A stretch of DNA of 64,000 nucleotides from Volvariella volvacea V23 (GCA_000349905.1 KB722738.1:65790-129789); one strand, 5' to 3'; numbered from the stretch's first letter, positions 1-12,572 are shown. The notes: generated by a model not told the origin, from the letters alone. Made by a program: numbers and translations.

Positions 1-74
1 GTCGGTCAGTGGGAATATAAAGTTTTCTCACCCTTGAATGGCTGTTAACGGGGTTTCTTGTACATGTACAACAG

Positions 75-1755
75 AGGATTGTCCACCGTTACCGGACATC
101 AGTGGATACGATATAGTTAATAGCCTACGACGCGCTACCATTCCCTACGGGAATCTCACCAGTATCAAGGCATATTTCCGTTCCTCGACTATAAATGCAG
201 GACAAGTACAAATCCATGTGCTTAAACGAGAGTTGCAGCTGGCTGGCGTGCAAATCGTTGAGATTTACGACAGCCAGCAGGAGGTGCCAGCAAATTCGTC
301 CATCCTTATTGGTAAATACCCTTTTGCACGACTCTTATGTGTCATCTTATGCGCCTCCCTCTACTAGGTGATCTTTTTTCGCATTCTATGGACCAGTCGC
401 CAGCGGCAATCATGTTAATTGCTGCAAATATCGATCTTTCATACGTCCTAGGCTTGCTCCGCAATAGGCGTCTTTCAGTGACTTTGGTGGCACCCCTAGA
501 ACGGGTTCACGAGAGCCTCAAATTTCAAGCTACGGCTACACTCGACTGGTACAACGATGTATTGGGTGTACAGCGCCCTCAAGTTTCTCAGCATGCTGCG
601 AATGGTGTATGGCCCGTCAACAATTCGCATCAACCCCAAGCCTCGACCACCTCATTTGGGTCCTATTCCTCCTCCAGGGACGAAGTTCGAGAGGAGGATA
701 GAAACGACTCCTCAAAGGGTCCAAGCCTCATTCAACGCCCCGCCCCCCTTACTGTCATGAACTTAACACACACCTCCACTCAGTTCCAATCTCTTTTCAG
801 TCAGCCCATCTTCCCACCAGCCGTTCCTATTACTGACGGTGCCCAACGCAATGGAAAGAACCCATATAGAACTTCTGATTCATGGCGGCCCTCCAGCAGC
901 TCAACCCTCCGTTCTGTCCGCAGGTCTCGCAGTCGCAGTCCTCCTGCACCATTCGTGGCACAACAGAATCCTACCGAACACAGACATGAGTCTCCTTTAA
1001 GCGATCAATCAAGTGAGCAATTTCCGGCACTAGACAGTATGGCACCTTACAATCATCCACCAGGTCCACCTAGAAATCTGCCCTTGAACGAGGATAAACT
1101 GGCTCAACCTTTCCCTAGATGGCCAGTACACGCCGATGCACTTACCAGGGGCTTGTACACCGATCGACTCTCCGCACGTAGCTCACCCGATCTTGGTAGA
1201 CAAGCTCACCTCGATCCACAAACTCGACAGATCTCGCCACCCATGGCAGCTGTCACGTTGCCATTCCTTGTGCCACCCACGAGTCCACCGCCCATACATA
1301 ACCCGGCTGACCTCTCACTCCTATCACACCCAGACGAGCTAGCCTCAAACTCGATATTAAAAGCTATTGCTGCTCAAGCTCCAGGTCTATCTCCTCCGCC
1401 ACTTCCCGCTCATCTGCAACCAGGGTTGAGTTTTCCCATGGATTCTCAACCTGGCACCTCTGCTCACGCGCCTTTAATACCCTCTGAGACGCCGTCTCAT
1501 GCGAATACCCAGTTCAATGACCCCCAGTACCAGACCTTCCTTCCCTTAATCGCCAAACTCCAATCCCTGAGAAAGGCAGGCCGAGAACCAGCCAGTGCAT
1601 CCGATGCAGGAGCCATACGTGGAGACAAGAAGAAATTGTATCAGGCCGTGGGCGTATCCACTTTTACTCAGTACTTGGAAGCAGCGAGAAGGGCGGGTAT
1701 AGTGGAGCTAGAAGTCCTACCTACCCGAGAGACGATGGTAAAGTTAATCGTTTGA
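75..1755 (+). CDS. NYN-domain / OST-HTH (LOTUS) protein, paralogue 1, 5' partial
   Basis: Putative RNA-binding or RNA-cleaving protein of the NYN plus OST-HTH architecture (limkain-b1/MARF1-like). The first exon lies upstream of the window. The visible coding exons are 75-311 and 368-1755, joined by a 56-nt intron. The first visible exon opens with an acceptor and continues in the same phase as the paralogue at 2357. Its NYN half includes ISGYDIVNSLRRA, and the third strand is IAANIDLSYVLGLLRNRR. A long Ser/Pro-rich disordered linker follows, with an RSRSRSPP-like stretch. The C-terminal about 75 residues (FLPLIAKLQSLRKAG ... GVSTFTQYLEAARRAGI) resemble an OST-HTH/winged-helix fold. Where NYN proteins usually carry a GDRD-type acidic pair this copy has ANID, so nuclease activity is doubtful. 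Function is inferred from the family only. Confidence 0.75.
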
Positions 1756-2356
1756 GGCTGCCTTGAGCCCTCTTTGCCCTCATGCAATTACATATTTTGA
1801 TATGTAGAGTGGTGTTACACTTAAGCTTGTTCGATACCCGCATCATGTAAAAGTCTCTGGTCACCGGAATTGGGTTGTACTATTACCATCGTTTTATTTA
1901 TTCTTGGGATCAAATGTGTGTATGTGCGCTTTTTGTATGCTTTTCCTAATCAAGTACCCTGGTGTTAGCCCACAATGCACAGGCGCTTCACATATTTCTG
2001 AATTCTGACTCCTTTAACTTGAACGCTCAGGAATTCCGTAACTTGGTTACTCAATATATATGCCTCGTGATTACCTCCTGTCCCCCTGATGCACGACAGC
2101 CTTCACTCCTGGCACAACTCGAGTCCTTGAGGTTTATCCGGCTTCTCTACCCGTTCACGAATCACTCGAGTTCTTTGAGGTGGTTCAAGCCTCCAATACT
2201 CTCCACCAGCTTACCTGTGAGCAACAGTTGGAGCGCTTGAGCTCACACGCACGGGTCGCCACCTGTCTTGTGATTGCTCTCTACTCCGACCAGCACGCAC
2301 AAGATCGCTGGACACGTGTGCCTTCGTGGAACGCAGACTACGACTGACGGTGGGGG
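1756..2356 (+). other. Intergenic between the two NYN paralogues, with an unexplained open frame
   Basis: This 600-nt spacer holds the 3' flank of paralogue 1 and the promoter of paralogue 2. An open frame without a start codon runs 2090-2347 (+). It contains LPVHESLEFFEVVQASNTL and ends WTRVPSWNADYD-stop, and it has a fairly gene-like composition. No family was recognised, and it could be a terminal exon, a decayed fragment or chance. Confidence 0.3.
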
Positions 2357-4256
2357 ATGTCTAATCGACAAATAGCAGTCTTCTGGGATCTAGGTGAGCA
2401 ATGAATGCCACACCCCTCTCCTGTCCGCGCCTCTCCATGTAACTACGTTTGAATAACGAATTACCCCTGCCGAACAGAAACATGCTACCCAGTATCAAGT
2501 CCAGACAGCGGTAGCAGCGATAGCGCCCAGGCGAGCTCCAATGATTCCGACGCCGGCGTCGTGGTGAACAACATCCGCCGGTCAATCGCGGCCTTCGGTA
2601 GCTTGGGCTCTATCAAGGCATACATCGGACGTCCACGGAGACCTGGAAGGTTAGCAGAGGGGAGCGAAAACAAGGGAGTCAGGCTTCATGTCAGTGTCAG
2701 GAGGAAGCTATGTCTGTCGGGCGTGCAGATTGTTGAGCCTCCCTCGGAAGATGGCTTGCTTAGCGGTAGCGCTAAGGCCATGCTCATCAGCAAGTGTTTA
2801 TAGCCCCGTTCGCTGCTTTCCAGTTTCTGATTCATTCTATGTAGGTGATGTCCTGATCCATGCCATGGATTGGTCAACGAAATCCCCTATTGTGTTGATA
2901 ACGAATGATATCGAAATGTCATATCCAATGGCACTCTTGCGACACCGACAGTTCTCTGTCATCCTAGCAGCATCCTCGAAGTCTCCTGCGCACGAGGAAC
3001 TGAAACTCCAATCCTCAGTCTTTCTTGATTGGGATCTCGACATTCTACGTCGCAACCCATCGCCGGTGCAACGTACTACTATACCCCAAGCCTTGAGTCC
3101 AACTCCTGTGTCGGTACCCCAAGAATCGGGCTCAAGAACGGACAAGGACGAGGCGATTGCTTCATCATTACCCACGGCCACCATCAGGAGCAGCAACATC
3201 ACCGCGGCCAGCCGGCTGGATGATACGGGGTGCTCAACATGCCAATCATCACCTGTTCGACAAACCATTCGTCTCGATTCTGCTAGTCACTCATCAGATT
3301 CTAAGCGGTCTCGGCGTCCTGTGTCATCCGTTAACACCGGAAGCAGTGGCAGTAGCGGATCCGGGACAGGGTGGTCGCTTTCCGACCTTGACGGGGTGAA
3401 CGAGTACGAACTTGGCCTCCACACTCCACCTGGATGGCCTGGATCGCTCAAAGCTCCTGGGAAACTCGACAATAGGACGTCAACACCGGGAACACCCATG
3501 GGTAGAATTACCCAATTACCAACCAACAGCAGCGGCAGAACTAGCAGTCAGACTACCTCGACGAGTGTGGTTGTGGAGGATTCCATCCCAATCAACTGGC
3601 CAAAGACACCAAAGGGCACAACTACTATCCTGGGATACCGCAAGTTCACGCCCTCCCCAAGCATTGCAGACACATCGGATTTCGTTACTGCAGCTACTTC
3701 ATCTTCTGCCCAATCCAGCGCAGGGTTTAATCCAATCGGTAGCGCCCAAACGCCCGCAAAATCCCCGGCCGCCAGCCTTTCACCGTATGCTCCTGCTTAT
3801 ACTCGCTTGGGCAGTCAAGCTACCCCACCTACTCCCCCACAGCCCTTTCGTATAACTACAGCTGCTGATTGGCCTCCACCGATTACGAGTACGGCACCCG
3901 AAAAGGCTTGGGTCAGCATTACTAGACCCACAGCATCAACGAGCAGCGCTGCTTCGACCTCGACATACGTTCCGCCAACCAGTAACCAGGACAGTGTAGA
4001 CGTTTCTGCGTTTAAACCGCTTGTAGCACGTTTAGAGGAGTTGTTGAAGAAAGGAAAGGACGAGCCCGGGAGGTCTATAGTTGGTGAAATGAAAGCCGAC
4101 AAACGAGTGCTTTTCGAGAAAGCCAACGTAAACAATTACACGGAGTACCTTGAATTAGCGCAACGCTTGGGTCTTATAAGATTGGGCGGTGGAAAGGGTA
4201 ACAGTTCCTGGGTGAAGTTGATGCCTGAGTGGCGGGACATCATAGGATCCTCCTGA
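2357..4256 (+). CDS. NYN-domain / OST-HTH (LOTUS) protein, paralogue 2, complete
   Basis: Complete tandem paralogue of the preceding gene, predicted 588 aa. Exons: 2357-2393 (MSNRQIAVFWDL), 2478-2795, 2845-4256. The introns are in phase 1 at the same places as in paralogue 1, and the summed exon length is divisible by three. The NYN domain occupies roughly residues 5-190: the first strand ends in FWDL followed by ETC, the middle is NNIRRSIAAFGSLGSIKAY, and the third strand is VLITNDIEMSYPMALLRHRQ. A Ser/Thr/Pro-rich linker of about 300 residues leads to a C-terminal OST-HTH domain (FKPLVARLEELLKKGKDEPG ... NNYTEYLELAQRLGLIRLGG). The usual GDRD acidic motif reads NDIE here, keeping the first Asp but changing the second to Glu. 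RNA binding or cleavage is inferred from the family. Confidence 0.85.
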
Positions 4257-4319
4257 TCCCTTCTTGTGTAAAGGACAATCAGAACTTGTATTATATCCTG
4301 TAAAGTAACATGTTGTGCT

Positions 4320-5500
4320 CTATGAATCTAGTGTCGTCCATACCCGGAGGATATCCTCGTTGGCTTCTAGGGCCTCGACTAGACCAGCAAGTCTAGATTC
4401 CACCTCTTCCGAAGCGGGCGTGGTCTCTTGTGGTGCATAGATGAGTTCACTAGAGAGTAGCTCGCATTGTAAGTCAGGACTCGTAACAGCAGCGGTTACT
4501 TTCGCCAGCATGGCTGGAGGACAAGTAAGCTTGTAAATGAAGGAGTTAGCCTATCAGTTGTGCAACTAGGTAGCATATGCGCACCTCGAGTTCGTGTGTT
4601 CCATCCTCCTGCCCTTCAAGCTGTTCAAAATCCTCTGCACCCGCCTCTATGCCCGCTTCTATCACACGATCTAGGTTGCCTTCATCCTTAGAAGCAACTT
4701 TCACATAGCCTTTACGGTCAAACATGAACTTGACCGGAGCGAATCGTGCCCTGAGTGTATTGTATTCACGAGTTAATAGGGTTCCAACCAGCGAGTCTAT
4801 CACTCACCCATGACTGTTGAGAATGTCCCGTACATAATGCACAGTTCTTGTCGCATTATCAGACAGGCATTCGCTAAGAGATCGGTTGTGAGCAGGTCGG
4901 AGTAGACTTGGAAAGCTGCCTACATCATGACACCCACGGAATTACATGCCAGCGCTTCATACGTCAAGCTCTCGCCTTCTTTCCCCTTCCCTTGAGTAGC
5001 CTGCAACAAATGAGTTTAATGTGCTATATAGCCGCAACTTAACATACCTTGACTATGGCTTTTTCAATGTTTTCCTTTGGCACGTCCTGCTCCTTAGCCC
5101 ATTTCAAGACGGCTGCTAACGCCAGGTTTTTCGTTGGATCCGCAGAACCTCCATCTAGTTTCGGAATGCTTGTTATCAATGAATTGGTGCCCTTATTCCT
5201 ATAGACTCACTCCTAATGGCATGGACAATGTCCTGAAAGAGAAAGTAGGTCAGAGTTTGGGAGAATAATATAAGAAGGAGACGCACCCGATTGGCTTTCC
5301 CAAAGACGGCACCTCGTGCTGCGTCATTAACACCCTTCTTCTGCTTGATTTTCGACCACTGAACAATCCCTTAGCACTGTATTTTCATCTTTCGAGCCTG
5401 TTCGACTAACTTTGTTATGGCCTGCACCCGTAACGGGAGAACTAGAGAAATGGCGTTGAAGAGAGAGGGGACGCGATTGACGAGTCAAAAATCTGAACAT
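4320..5500 (-). CDS. TACO1: TACO1/YebC family mitochondrial translational activator
   Basis: YebC/PmpR-type protein. Eukaryotic members act in mitochondria and promote translation of COX1, a core subunit of complex IV. Start chosen at MFRFLTRQSRPLSLQRHFSS because it gives a typical arginine-rich, acid-free presequence; an in-frame Met lies 20 codons upstream. After splicing, the family signature GHNKWSKIKQKKGVNDAARG appears, then DIVHAIR, GSADPTKNLALAAVLKWAKE, ENIEKAIVK, a segment ending SVGVMIECLSDNATRT, and FMFDRKGYVKV. The C-terminus is a VEALEANEDILRVWTTLDS tail. At least six introns of about 50-85 nt are needed, and phases agree at the borders checked. Convergent with the NYN paralogue, 63 nt from its stop. 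Fragments cover the family from end to end, so the gene looks intact. Confidence 0.9.
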
Positions 5501-5804
5501 GACCCAATGATCGGCCCGAGAATTGCCGCATCTTACCTCCAATTTACTCGGGGGCTTCATTCACACTCCTAAGCTGAAGGATGCATCCAACATTTTACTT
5601 CACAAGGTAAAGATGAAATTCTCATCTATTTCACAGTAAAAATACAAGCGTCAGAGAAATCGTAAAAAGTCATTGCAATTTACAGCATGACTATCGTCAT
5701 TAACGTTTTGTCTCGTGAGTATACGAGGGGTGAATGCATCCGTAATATGCGAATATGCGAATGGGACAACGAGCAAGGTATTACTGGTATAATCGGAGGG
5801 TTCT

Positions 5805-8584
5805 TTACTCGCTTGCAGACCGTGATACTCTACCGACACCACTCTCGGCCGCTTTGACAGCCGATTCTAGATCAACATGGAAGAACGGGGTATCGGTATC
5901 GTAAATCGGCTCGTAACCAGATATGGCCGGTACAGAAAAATCGGAAGGGTTTCTCTTGAGACCACTGGCAGTTTCAATATCGTCGACGGTTTCAGTGACG
6001 GGTTCTGTACGCCCATCCCTGTATGGCACTACTGCCGCTAGGTCCTGAGGTGCACGAGAAGCCGAGATTCCAATACCAAACCCTCCGGCAACTAATGCAC
6101 GACGGATCCATGGTGAGAGAATAGTAGCAAAGTGGAACTACGAATAATAGCCGTTAACAGTGTCGCTTATATACCTAATAAACTAAAAGCATACCTCTAC
6201 TGGGTGATCCGCCCACTTTTCTATTTCAGTCCGGGTATCAATCAATGCTTGCACGGCCGTGGTATCGATGTGAGAACTATGAAGCTGTTAGCCAGGCCAA
6301 CTGATCCTAATAAAAATGTCAACTTACACAGTCGAGAAGTCCAGTACGATGGCGTGCAAATCAGGTAGCTTTTGATTGCGTTCGTTGTCGGCGGTTTGTC
6401 CGTTTCGTGGGCCAGGATCATTCCACGGGCGATCAGACAACTTCACGTTAGTCATGTCACGTCCTCTGCGCGTGTTGTCTTTGACATAGTCAACCAGTGC
6501 ATCGTTTGCAATAGAGGCATTAGGATAGAGGTAGCTCTCTTCAAAGCGATAGATTAAAACGCCAGGCGAAGGAGGGGTGACATGGATGTGGGGGTTCACG
6601 ACGCCGTTTGTCTTGAGTGGGACGTATACTTCACGTGTTCCTTTAGTGTCGGAGGTATCGTTTCGAACAGTAACCTTGCCCAGGAATGTACCTCGAGGGT
6701 GAGCAATGCGAATGAGCAGGAGGGCCATAGATGAGGCGATCGAAGTGTAGATTCCATTCTCAATGGATGAGAATATGGTCACCAGAACAGCAGCTAGCCA
6801 GATGAAGAACTCGAGAGGCGAGACACGCCAATAAGAGTATACCTGAGTAGATGTGAGTACAGTACTGCGCTTCACTGCTGATCAAACAGACCTGGGAGGG
6901 AGACGCAACCAAGTCCGCAACAGCATGGATAATGACCGCAGATAGACCGGCATTGGGAATCCAGTAGAAGGCGGGGGTCAACCCGTACAAAGCGACAATG
7001 ACGACCAAGGCAGTAATTATACCAGCAGCTGGTGTGCGCACACCAGATTTGGACTTCAATGCAGACCGGGAGAAGGAACCTGTAGCAGGGTAGGCACCGA
7101 AGCAAGAGCCAACGGTATTAGTAACACCAATGGCGATCAGCTCCTGGTTGGGATTGATCTTGTAGCCGTTAAGACGACCAAAGGCTATTTGTATGGAAAT
7201 GGTCAGCTATACAGCAAGTCAAATGCACTCAAGGACATACACTTCGAGATCGCAATGTGTTCCAACAAAAGAATAATAGTTGCCACTGGCAGCTCCGGTG
7301 CCAGCGCGGAGATCAAGGAGTTGTCAATGACGGGTTGTTGTACATGCTTGAATCCAGCCGGGACGTCTTGTAGAATTCTTATAGGGTATTTTCCGTTAGG
7401 CAACCGCCTGTGACGGCAGTAGCCGAAAGCAGCGACCGTCAAAATTAAAACTGCAAACGCATTTCTCATCACAGAAAGGAAGAAGAAAACCCGAGCTGAG
7501 GAAGATGTGAATAAGTCTCGGTAATTGCTGACAGTCCTAGTGCATGCACTTACCCCTGCGGGGAAACCTTTTGGTACCCCATTCACATAGATACCGGATA
7601 GCGTAAAGTCCAACCAGTCCTGTTAGGCCCCACGCTGCGTCAAGTCTGGTGCTCCCGAGGCGCTTCAGAGTATTTATAATGACGAGATATGTAGCAGCAC
7701 GGGTGCTATGCGGTAACGTTAAACACGATTGTTTTTGCACGAGAAACGAGAGACTCACTCGAAGCCGGTAATTCCCATGAGACCTGGAACTTGACCAGCG
7801 GCGATACTTACGGCCGACCCTGTCATGAAACCACTAACAGCTGGGGCCGGAATAAATTCTACGAGCCAGCCAATGCGAAGCAAGCCCATCCCGATCGTAA
7901 TAAAGCCAGTAATCAAGGCGAGGGTGGTTGCAATCTGAGTAGCAGGCCAATCGCCTCTTTCTCCGACGTTCTTAATGATGTTGGCAACCGTCAGCGACAT
8001 GACAGCTACAGGCCCGATGGACACATCCTTGGACGTAGCAAAGAACTATCGTGCACTCTGTTAGGGCAATGCATCGAGTAATGTCTTTAAGAACAACGTA
8101 CGCAATAGATGAGCACACCGACAAATGACGAATACAAGCCGTATTCTGGTGGAAGGGTGGCCAGCTAATAATAAACCATTGCGTTAATCCAATTTACTTG
8201 GGCTCTTATGCGGCCAACATACCTGTGCGTATGACATTCCCTGAGGCACGACCACCATGCCGACAGTCAACCCGGCAATGATATCGCCAGTCAACCAGCC
8301 AAAGTCTGCTCAAAGAGATTAGCACCCACTCCAGCCAAGCAGAAATCAAGACACGAACTATATCTTGTGATCCATGTAAGGATAGGGAACAGGCTTATGA
8401 GGTATTCGACTACCTTTCAAGGAAAGCAACCTTAGATTGAGACCCTTAAAGGCTGAATTGATCGACTTACATGGGAGACAGGATTGCGGGCGAATTGCAA
8501 GAGCCAATCCTTGGAGGAGATGACGGGTACCCTATGCTCGGGATATCCAATTACACGCTTGCCAAGGCGTTTGAGGGACGACAT
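5805..8584 (-). CDS. SulP family sulfate permease with C-terminal STAS domain
   Basis: Plasma-membrane sulfate transporter of the fungal SUL1/SUL2/sutB type. The N-terminus MSSLKRLGKRVIGYPEHRVP is followed by multiple membrane spans. SulP signatures include GPVAVMSLTVANIIKNVG, VEFIPAPAVSGFMTGSAVSI and the loop NTVGSCFGAYPATGSFSRSA, conserved in the family. The cytosolic tail contains a STAS domain (HAIVLDFSTVDCVDFSHIDT ... ALIDTRTEIEKWA) and ends near GVGRVSRSASE. At least nine short introns split the gene, and the frame runs through without evident breaks. The large upstream intergenic region may hold sulfur-control elements, but no specific site was identified. Start at 8584 is the first Met of a frame that runs directly into the conserved region. 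Confidence 0.9.
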
Positions 8585-11242
8585 GGTCCTTGCACGTTTG
8601 AGCTGAGTTAGGTCGTTGAGGTAATCTAGGGACTCCTTTTTGGGGGATGGAGATTACAAGGACGACAGAGAAGCGGGGAGCGAGGCAGCTGGGTTGAACC
8701 GACAGCCAGAAGGCCCTTATGAGCTTTCCGCAAAACTGGCGGGCTTCTGTGACAACGCTGTCAGAAAGCGATATTCCAGAAGATAAACTCGTTTATCTAC
8801 TGCTGAGATCTACCAGCAATTTTTTCATAATGTGGTGTGTAAGTTTGATGAGGATTGGTGTTGCGATTTGTGCTAGGAATGGCGCAATACGCCATCTGAG
8901 TCCGAATTCAAAATGTGGTGATGACCCTACTCCGAATTTGATTTTAAGCAGAGGCTCTTATACATGACTTTGTCGGTCTGCAGCACTCACCCAAGGCCGA
9001 GAGATGATGATATGTCAGGCTGATTATGGATCATCGTTGGTGGAGGTCATTGGGATTGAGTATAAGCTGAATAACCACGTGCATTGCAATCACGTCCCTG
9101 AACGTCACAACTCGACGTCCTCTCACAATACGCCACTAAATTTGTCCCTACTGGACAGGCACGTACTCGAGTTGCCACATACCGATATGTTCGTCAACGG
9201 TCAACGTAGTGTTCACATTGGACACATTTGGGGCATTTTCCCTTGGCTATTATTAGCCCAACGTCAACGATAAAGCTAACAACTCTCAGGGAGTCAATAC
9301 TCGCCTGTCCAACCAATCGTGGTGACAGGAGCACACCCAATGGAGCCGCGAAGGGCATTCTTGTTGCAAATCTTCCCTTGCGATCTCGGTAGGTGCACGT
9401 ATCCCATCACGGAGCGTCACCAGCCACACTGATAGTTCAGGACGTTGTATATTGCACAATTGTGATCCCGAAAGGCGTATATGACAGGTTCGACTATCAC
9501 AAGCGGCCTAAAAGTTACAATTGTAACGGGTGAGTAGGATGTGGCTACCGATGCGGCGTGGGCACAAGGCCTTAGGGGAATACTGGTGCTCTGGAGTCTC
9601 GTCATAATGCATCTTGGAAATACCGAGCCTACAACTCGCTACTTCTAGGGGGACTTGGCTTCAGGCGCGATTTCTGCATGTGCCGCACATCTCTCGCTTC
9701 TTTGAGCCTTGTAATGCTGAACCCTTTGAACCACAGACTGTGATGTTACTATTCAGTGTATATGTGGCTGGTGTTTGCGTTGTCATTCCTCGCCGATCAG
9801 CACTTCAAATGAGCCTGAAGGGTAACACACTTACCTAGTGGTGAGGGCGAGATCGTTCAACCCATCAAAACCGGGAGCACGAGACCAGTTTCCGCTCCCC
9901 AAAGGGCATCACGATGGATGTACGCCACAGCGAAAATGGTATGAATTGAAGGGGTTAGCGTGTTGCGTCATTTGCCGCATCTATTGCTACGTCGAGGGGC
10001 AAACGCCACACATAGAACCAGCAGGAGAGATCAAGGTCATCGATCTTCAGCGAAAATCAGCAGAGATCAACAAGAGCTACTGCAGATGTGCTTCTATCCG
10101 TGAGTCGGGTTCAGTCGGCGGACTATCGGCCCTTGGTACTTGAACTAGATAATAGAGGTGGGATTCTTTATGTTTCTTGCTGCTTACCCCTTCTAAACAT
10201 ATTCTGCAGCGAAGTCCAGCACAGAGCGAGGCTCGCATGTAAGGCCTAAGGCCAGAGGCCCGCACCAGTAGCTAGTTTGCACGCTACGTTTCCCGCTCCT
10301 CAGGTTCTGCAAACGTGATACACGCGTTCGTGAATTTATGGTGGCAACTGAACCGTCTCCTTCTGGTCTGCCATCTTCCAAGAATCTACTTCCAAAGTGT
10401 TTCCAGTCCAGGGGTTGGTGAGCTTAAGATGTTTTCATTCTTGGGCCAAGGAACCGTGTCGTAAAGAGAGCCCCATTTCCATCTCAATCCCGTGCGCAAC
10501 CTCATATTGGTATCAAAGCCCAAGAGTCCCCAGAAACGGTTTAGGACTCGCCACTGTAACCTGAACTTGACCAAGACACTCGGGTATTTTCCAACGATTT
10601 TTGACAATTTTAGTGAACTTCTAAGAGAGATGTGGCGGTGAGCCTGAAGTTATTGAGGAATTGGTAGCTATATACGCAAATTGGGGCTCTGGTGTCCATA
10701 AAACTAGTAATGCCTATGATTGCTTTGCCCCTGATCTATCCAGTAGCTCCGAAAACTTAAATACCCCAAATTCTGTGGTGATACAGAACGATTAAGGGCC
10801 CTCCTGCACCCACAATCAGCATACCCACCTTAATTGACCGAGCCGCCCAGCGTGAACAAGGTACTAGTCCCTTTTGGCGAGTCCATCTAATTGAGCCTGT
10901 TCACCGACAGAAAAACTTGGGTCTCCCAACGTTATGTTATTGCTGGTACACGGAACGCATAACTCTTCTCAACGACAGAAAGAGAACAAGAGCTATAAAG
11001 TAATGGCCAAGAGAACAATAAAAGGTGACCAAAACGGGTAAGACCAGCAGATGGCACGGGACTCGGTTACAAGCAAGCGTGAACGCGTGAACAACGACGC
11101 CTCTTCCTCCTCCCTTCTCAGTGCGCAGTGCGCCTGGAATCACGAAGTCCCTTTTTGTTCACGCTCTCAATAACCATTCCCTATTAATCACGAACCCATC
11201 GCCCTCCAATTCGCTAACGAACGACTTTAATCTACTTTGATC
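8585..11242. other. Gene-poor intergenic stretch between divergent genes
   Basis: About 2.65 kb between the SulP start and the STRAP start. Open frames here are short, lack family similarity by eye and lack consistent splice structure. No tRNA was found: two GGTTCGA-like sequences had no matching T-stem. It presumably holds both promoters plus unrecognised or decayed sequence. Confidence 0.5.
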
Positions 11243-12428
11243 ATGTCCTATCCGCAAGCAAAAGCCGTACCTCTTGTAGCCCCCGGACATACTCGCCCTG
11301 TCACACATCTCTCTTTTTCACCACTCCAGGATGACGGAACGTATTTGCTTATATCCAGCTGCAAAGATGGCAACCCGATGTTGAGAGAATGGACCGGGGA
11401 TTGGATTGGCACGTTCCTAGGCCACAAGGGTGCCGTCTGGAGCAGTAAACTTTCTCTCGATTCCTCAAGAGCTGCTAGCGGTAGTGCTGATTTCACGGCG
11501 TAAGTATTTTAGATGCTTCTTTTTTGGTCGACTGCAATAATCCATGGCCAGAAAAATCTGGGACACGTTCACCGGCAACCAGCTGCATTCGTTCCCTCAT
11601 AACCACATCGTTAGGACAGTCGCGATTTCGCCAACGGCATCTCATCTGATCACAGGTGGACAAGAGAAGAAAGTGAGGATCTTTGATTTGGGCCGACCAG
11701 ATGCCGAGCCAGAGTATCTGAGCGAAGCAAGCGGCCTTGCGCATGACGGTACAATCAAGAGCGTCGTTTGGGTTGGCGATCACACTGGAGTCACTGCAGG
11801 AGAAGATGGAAAGATCAAGTGCGTACATCTACATGTCCATGACCTATTACTGAACCGTGTCTTTGCGACAAAGGTGGTGGGACCTCCGGACGAGAAAGCA
11901 GACCACAAGCCTTGTGTTCCCCAAGCCGATTACCTCAATGGAGCTCTCAGCCTTGACACAGAGGCTAGTTGTTACGTCTGGCAACACCGTCGCTTTCATT
12001 CCGGCTATTCCCACTGGGCAGGCTACGCATAGCCTGGTGCTCCCTTATAGTCCATCTTCGGCATCAATTCACCCCATCTTGCAAGACAGATTTATAACAG
12101 GAAGCACGAGCGATGAGTGGGTCCGGGTTCATGGCATGGATGGCGAAGAGAGAGAGGTCCTCAAGGGTCATCATGGTCCTGTTCATTGCATTGAGTTTAG
12201 CCCGGACGGGGAGATGTATGCTAGCGGGAGCGGTGAGTTTTGATCATTCTCTTTGATTCCATTTGTTCATCATCGCCTCGCTCCGCAACAATTACAGAGG
12301 ATGGTACGTCACCTTTTTTTCGCGTCTTTGCGCTGCTCATTGGCGTTGCAGGAACGATTCGGTTGTGGCAAACGACTCCAGGCAAGTCGTACGGATTGTG
12401 GCAAGGGTCTCTAGCCAATGGAAATTAG
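11243..12428 (+). CDS. STRAP: STRAP (UNRIP)-type WD40 repeat protein
   Basis: Seven-bladed WD40 protein orthologous to serine/threonine kinase receptor-associated protein, known in animals as a partner of the SMN complex and of TGF-beta receptors. Exons: 11243-11499, 11552-11818, 11874-12232, a 6-nt microexon 12298-12303, and 12352-12428. They sum to 966 nt (321 aa), close to the family length. Recognisable repeats include GHTRPVTHLSFSP, GHKGAVWSSKLSLDSSRAAS, KIWDTFTGNQLHSF, SVVWVGDHTGVTAGEDGKIK followed by WWDLRT, and GHHGPVHCIEFSPDGEMYAS. After the microexon the final blade reads SGSEDGTIRLWQTTPGKSYG, matching the family. The start at 11243 is the only ATG that opens the first blade. Confidence 0.93.
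12298..12303 (+). other. STRAP: 6-nt internal microexon of the STRAP gene
   Basis: The bases AGGATG sit between an acceptor (attacag) and a donor (gtacgt). They complete the codons GAG GAT G, giving Ser-Glu-Asp-Gly in the last WD blade. The flanking introns are 65 nt and 48 nt. Skipping it would keep the frame but delete Glu-Asp from a conserved position of the family. Confidence 0.8.
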
Positions 12429-12572
12429 TTGCATTCATTACATAATTTACCCTGTATTATCACGTGGTATACGTCATTTGCAGAATATGGTCTGGTCCTC
12501 CTGTCCAGCGGGAGCGACGTTCAGGAATTCGACCCTTTTGCTCACCGGTATCGTCCTGCAGCAAGCCTTATC

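Noticed and set aside
9480..9500. GGTTCGACT as a tRNA T-loop
   Set aside because: The flanks do not pair.
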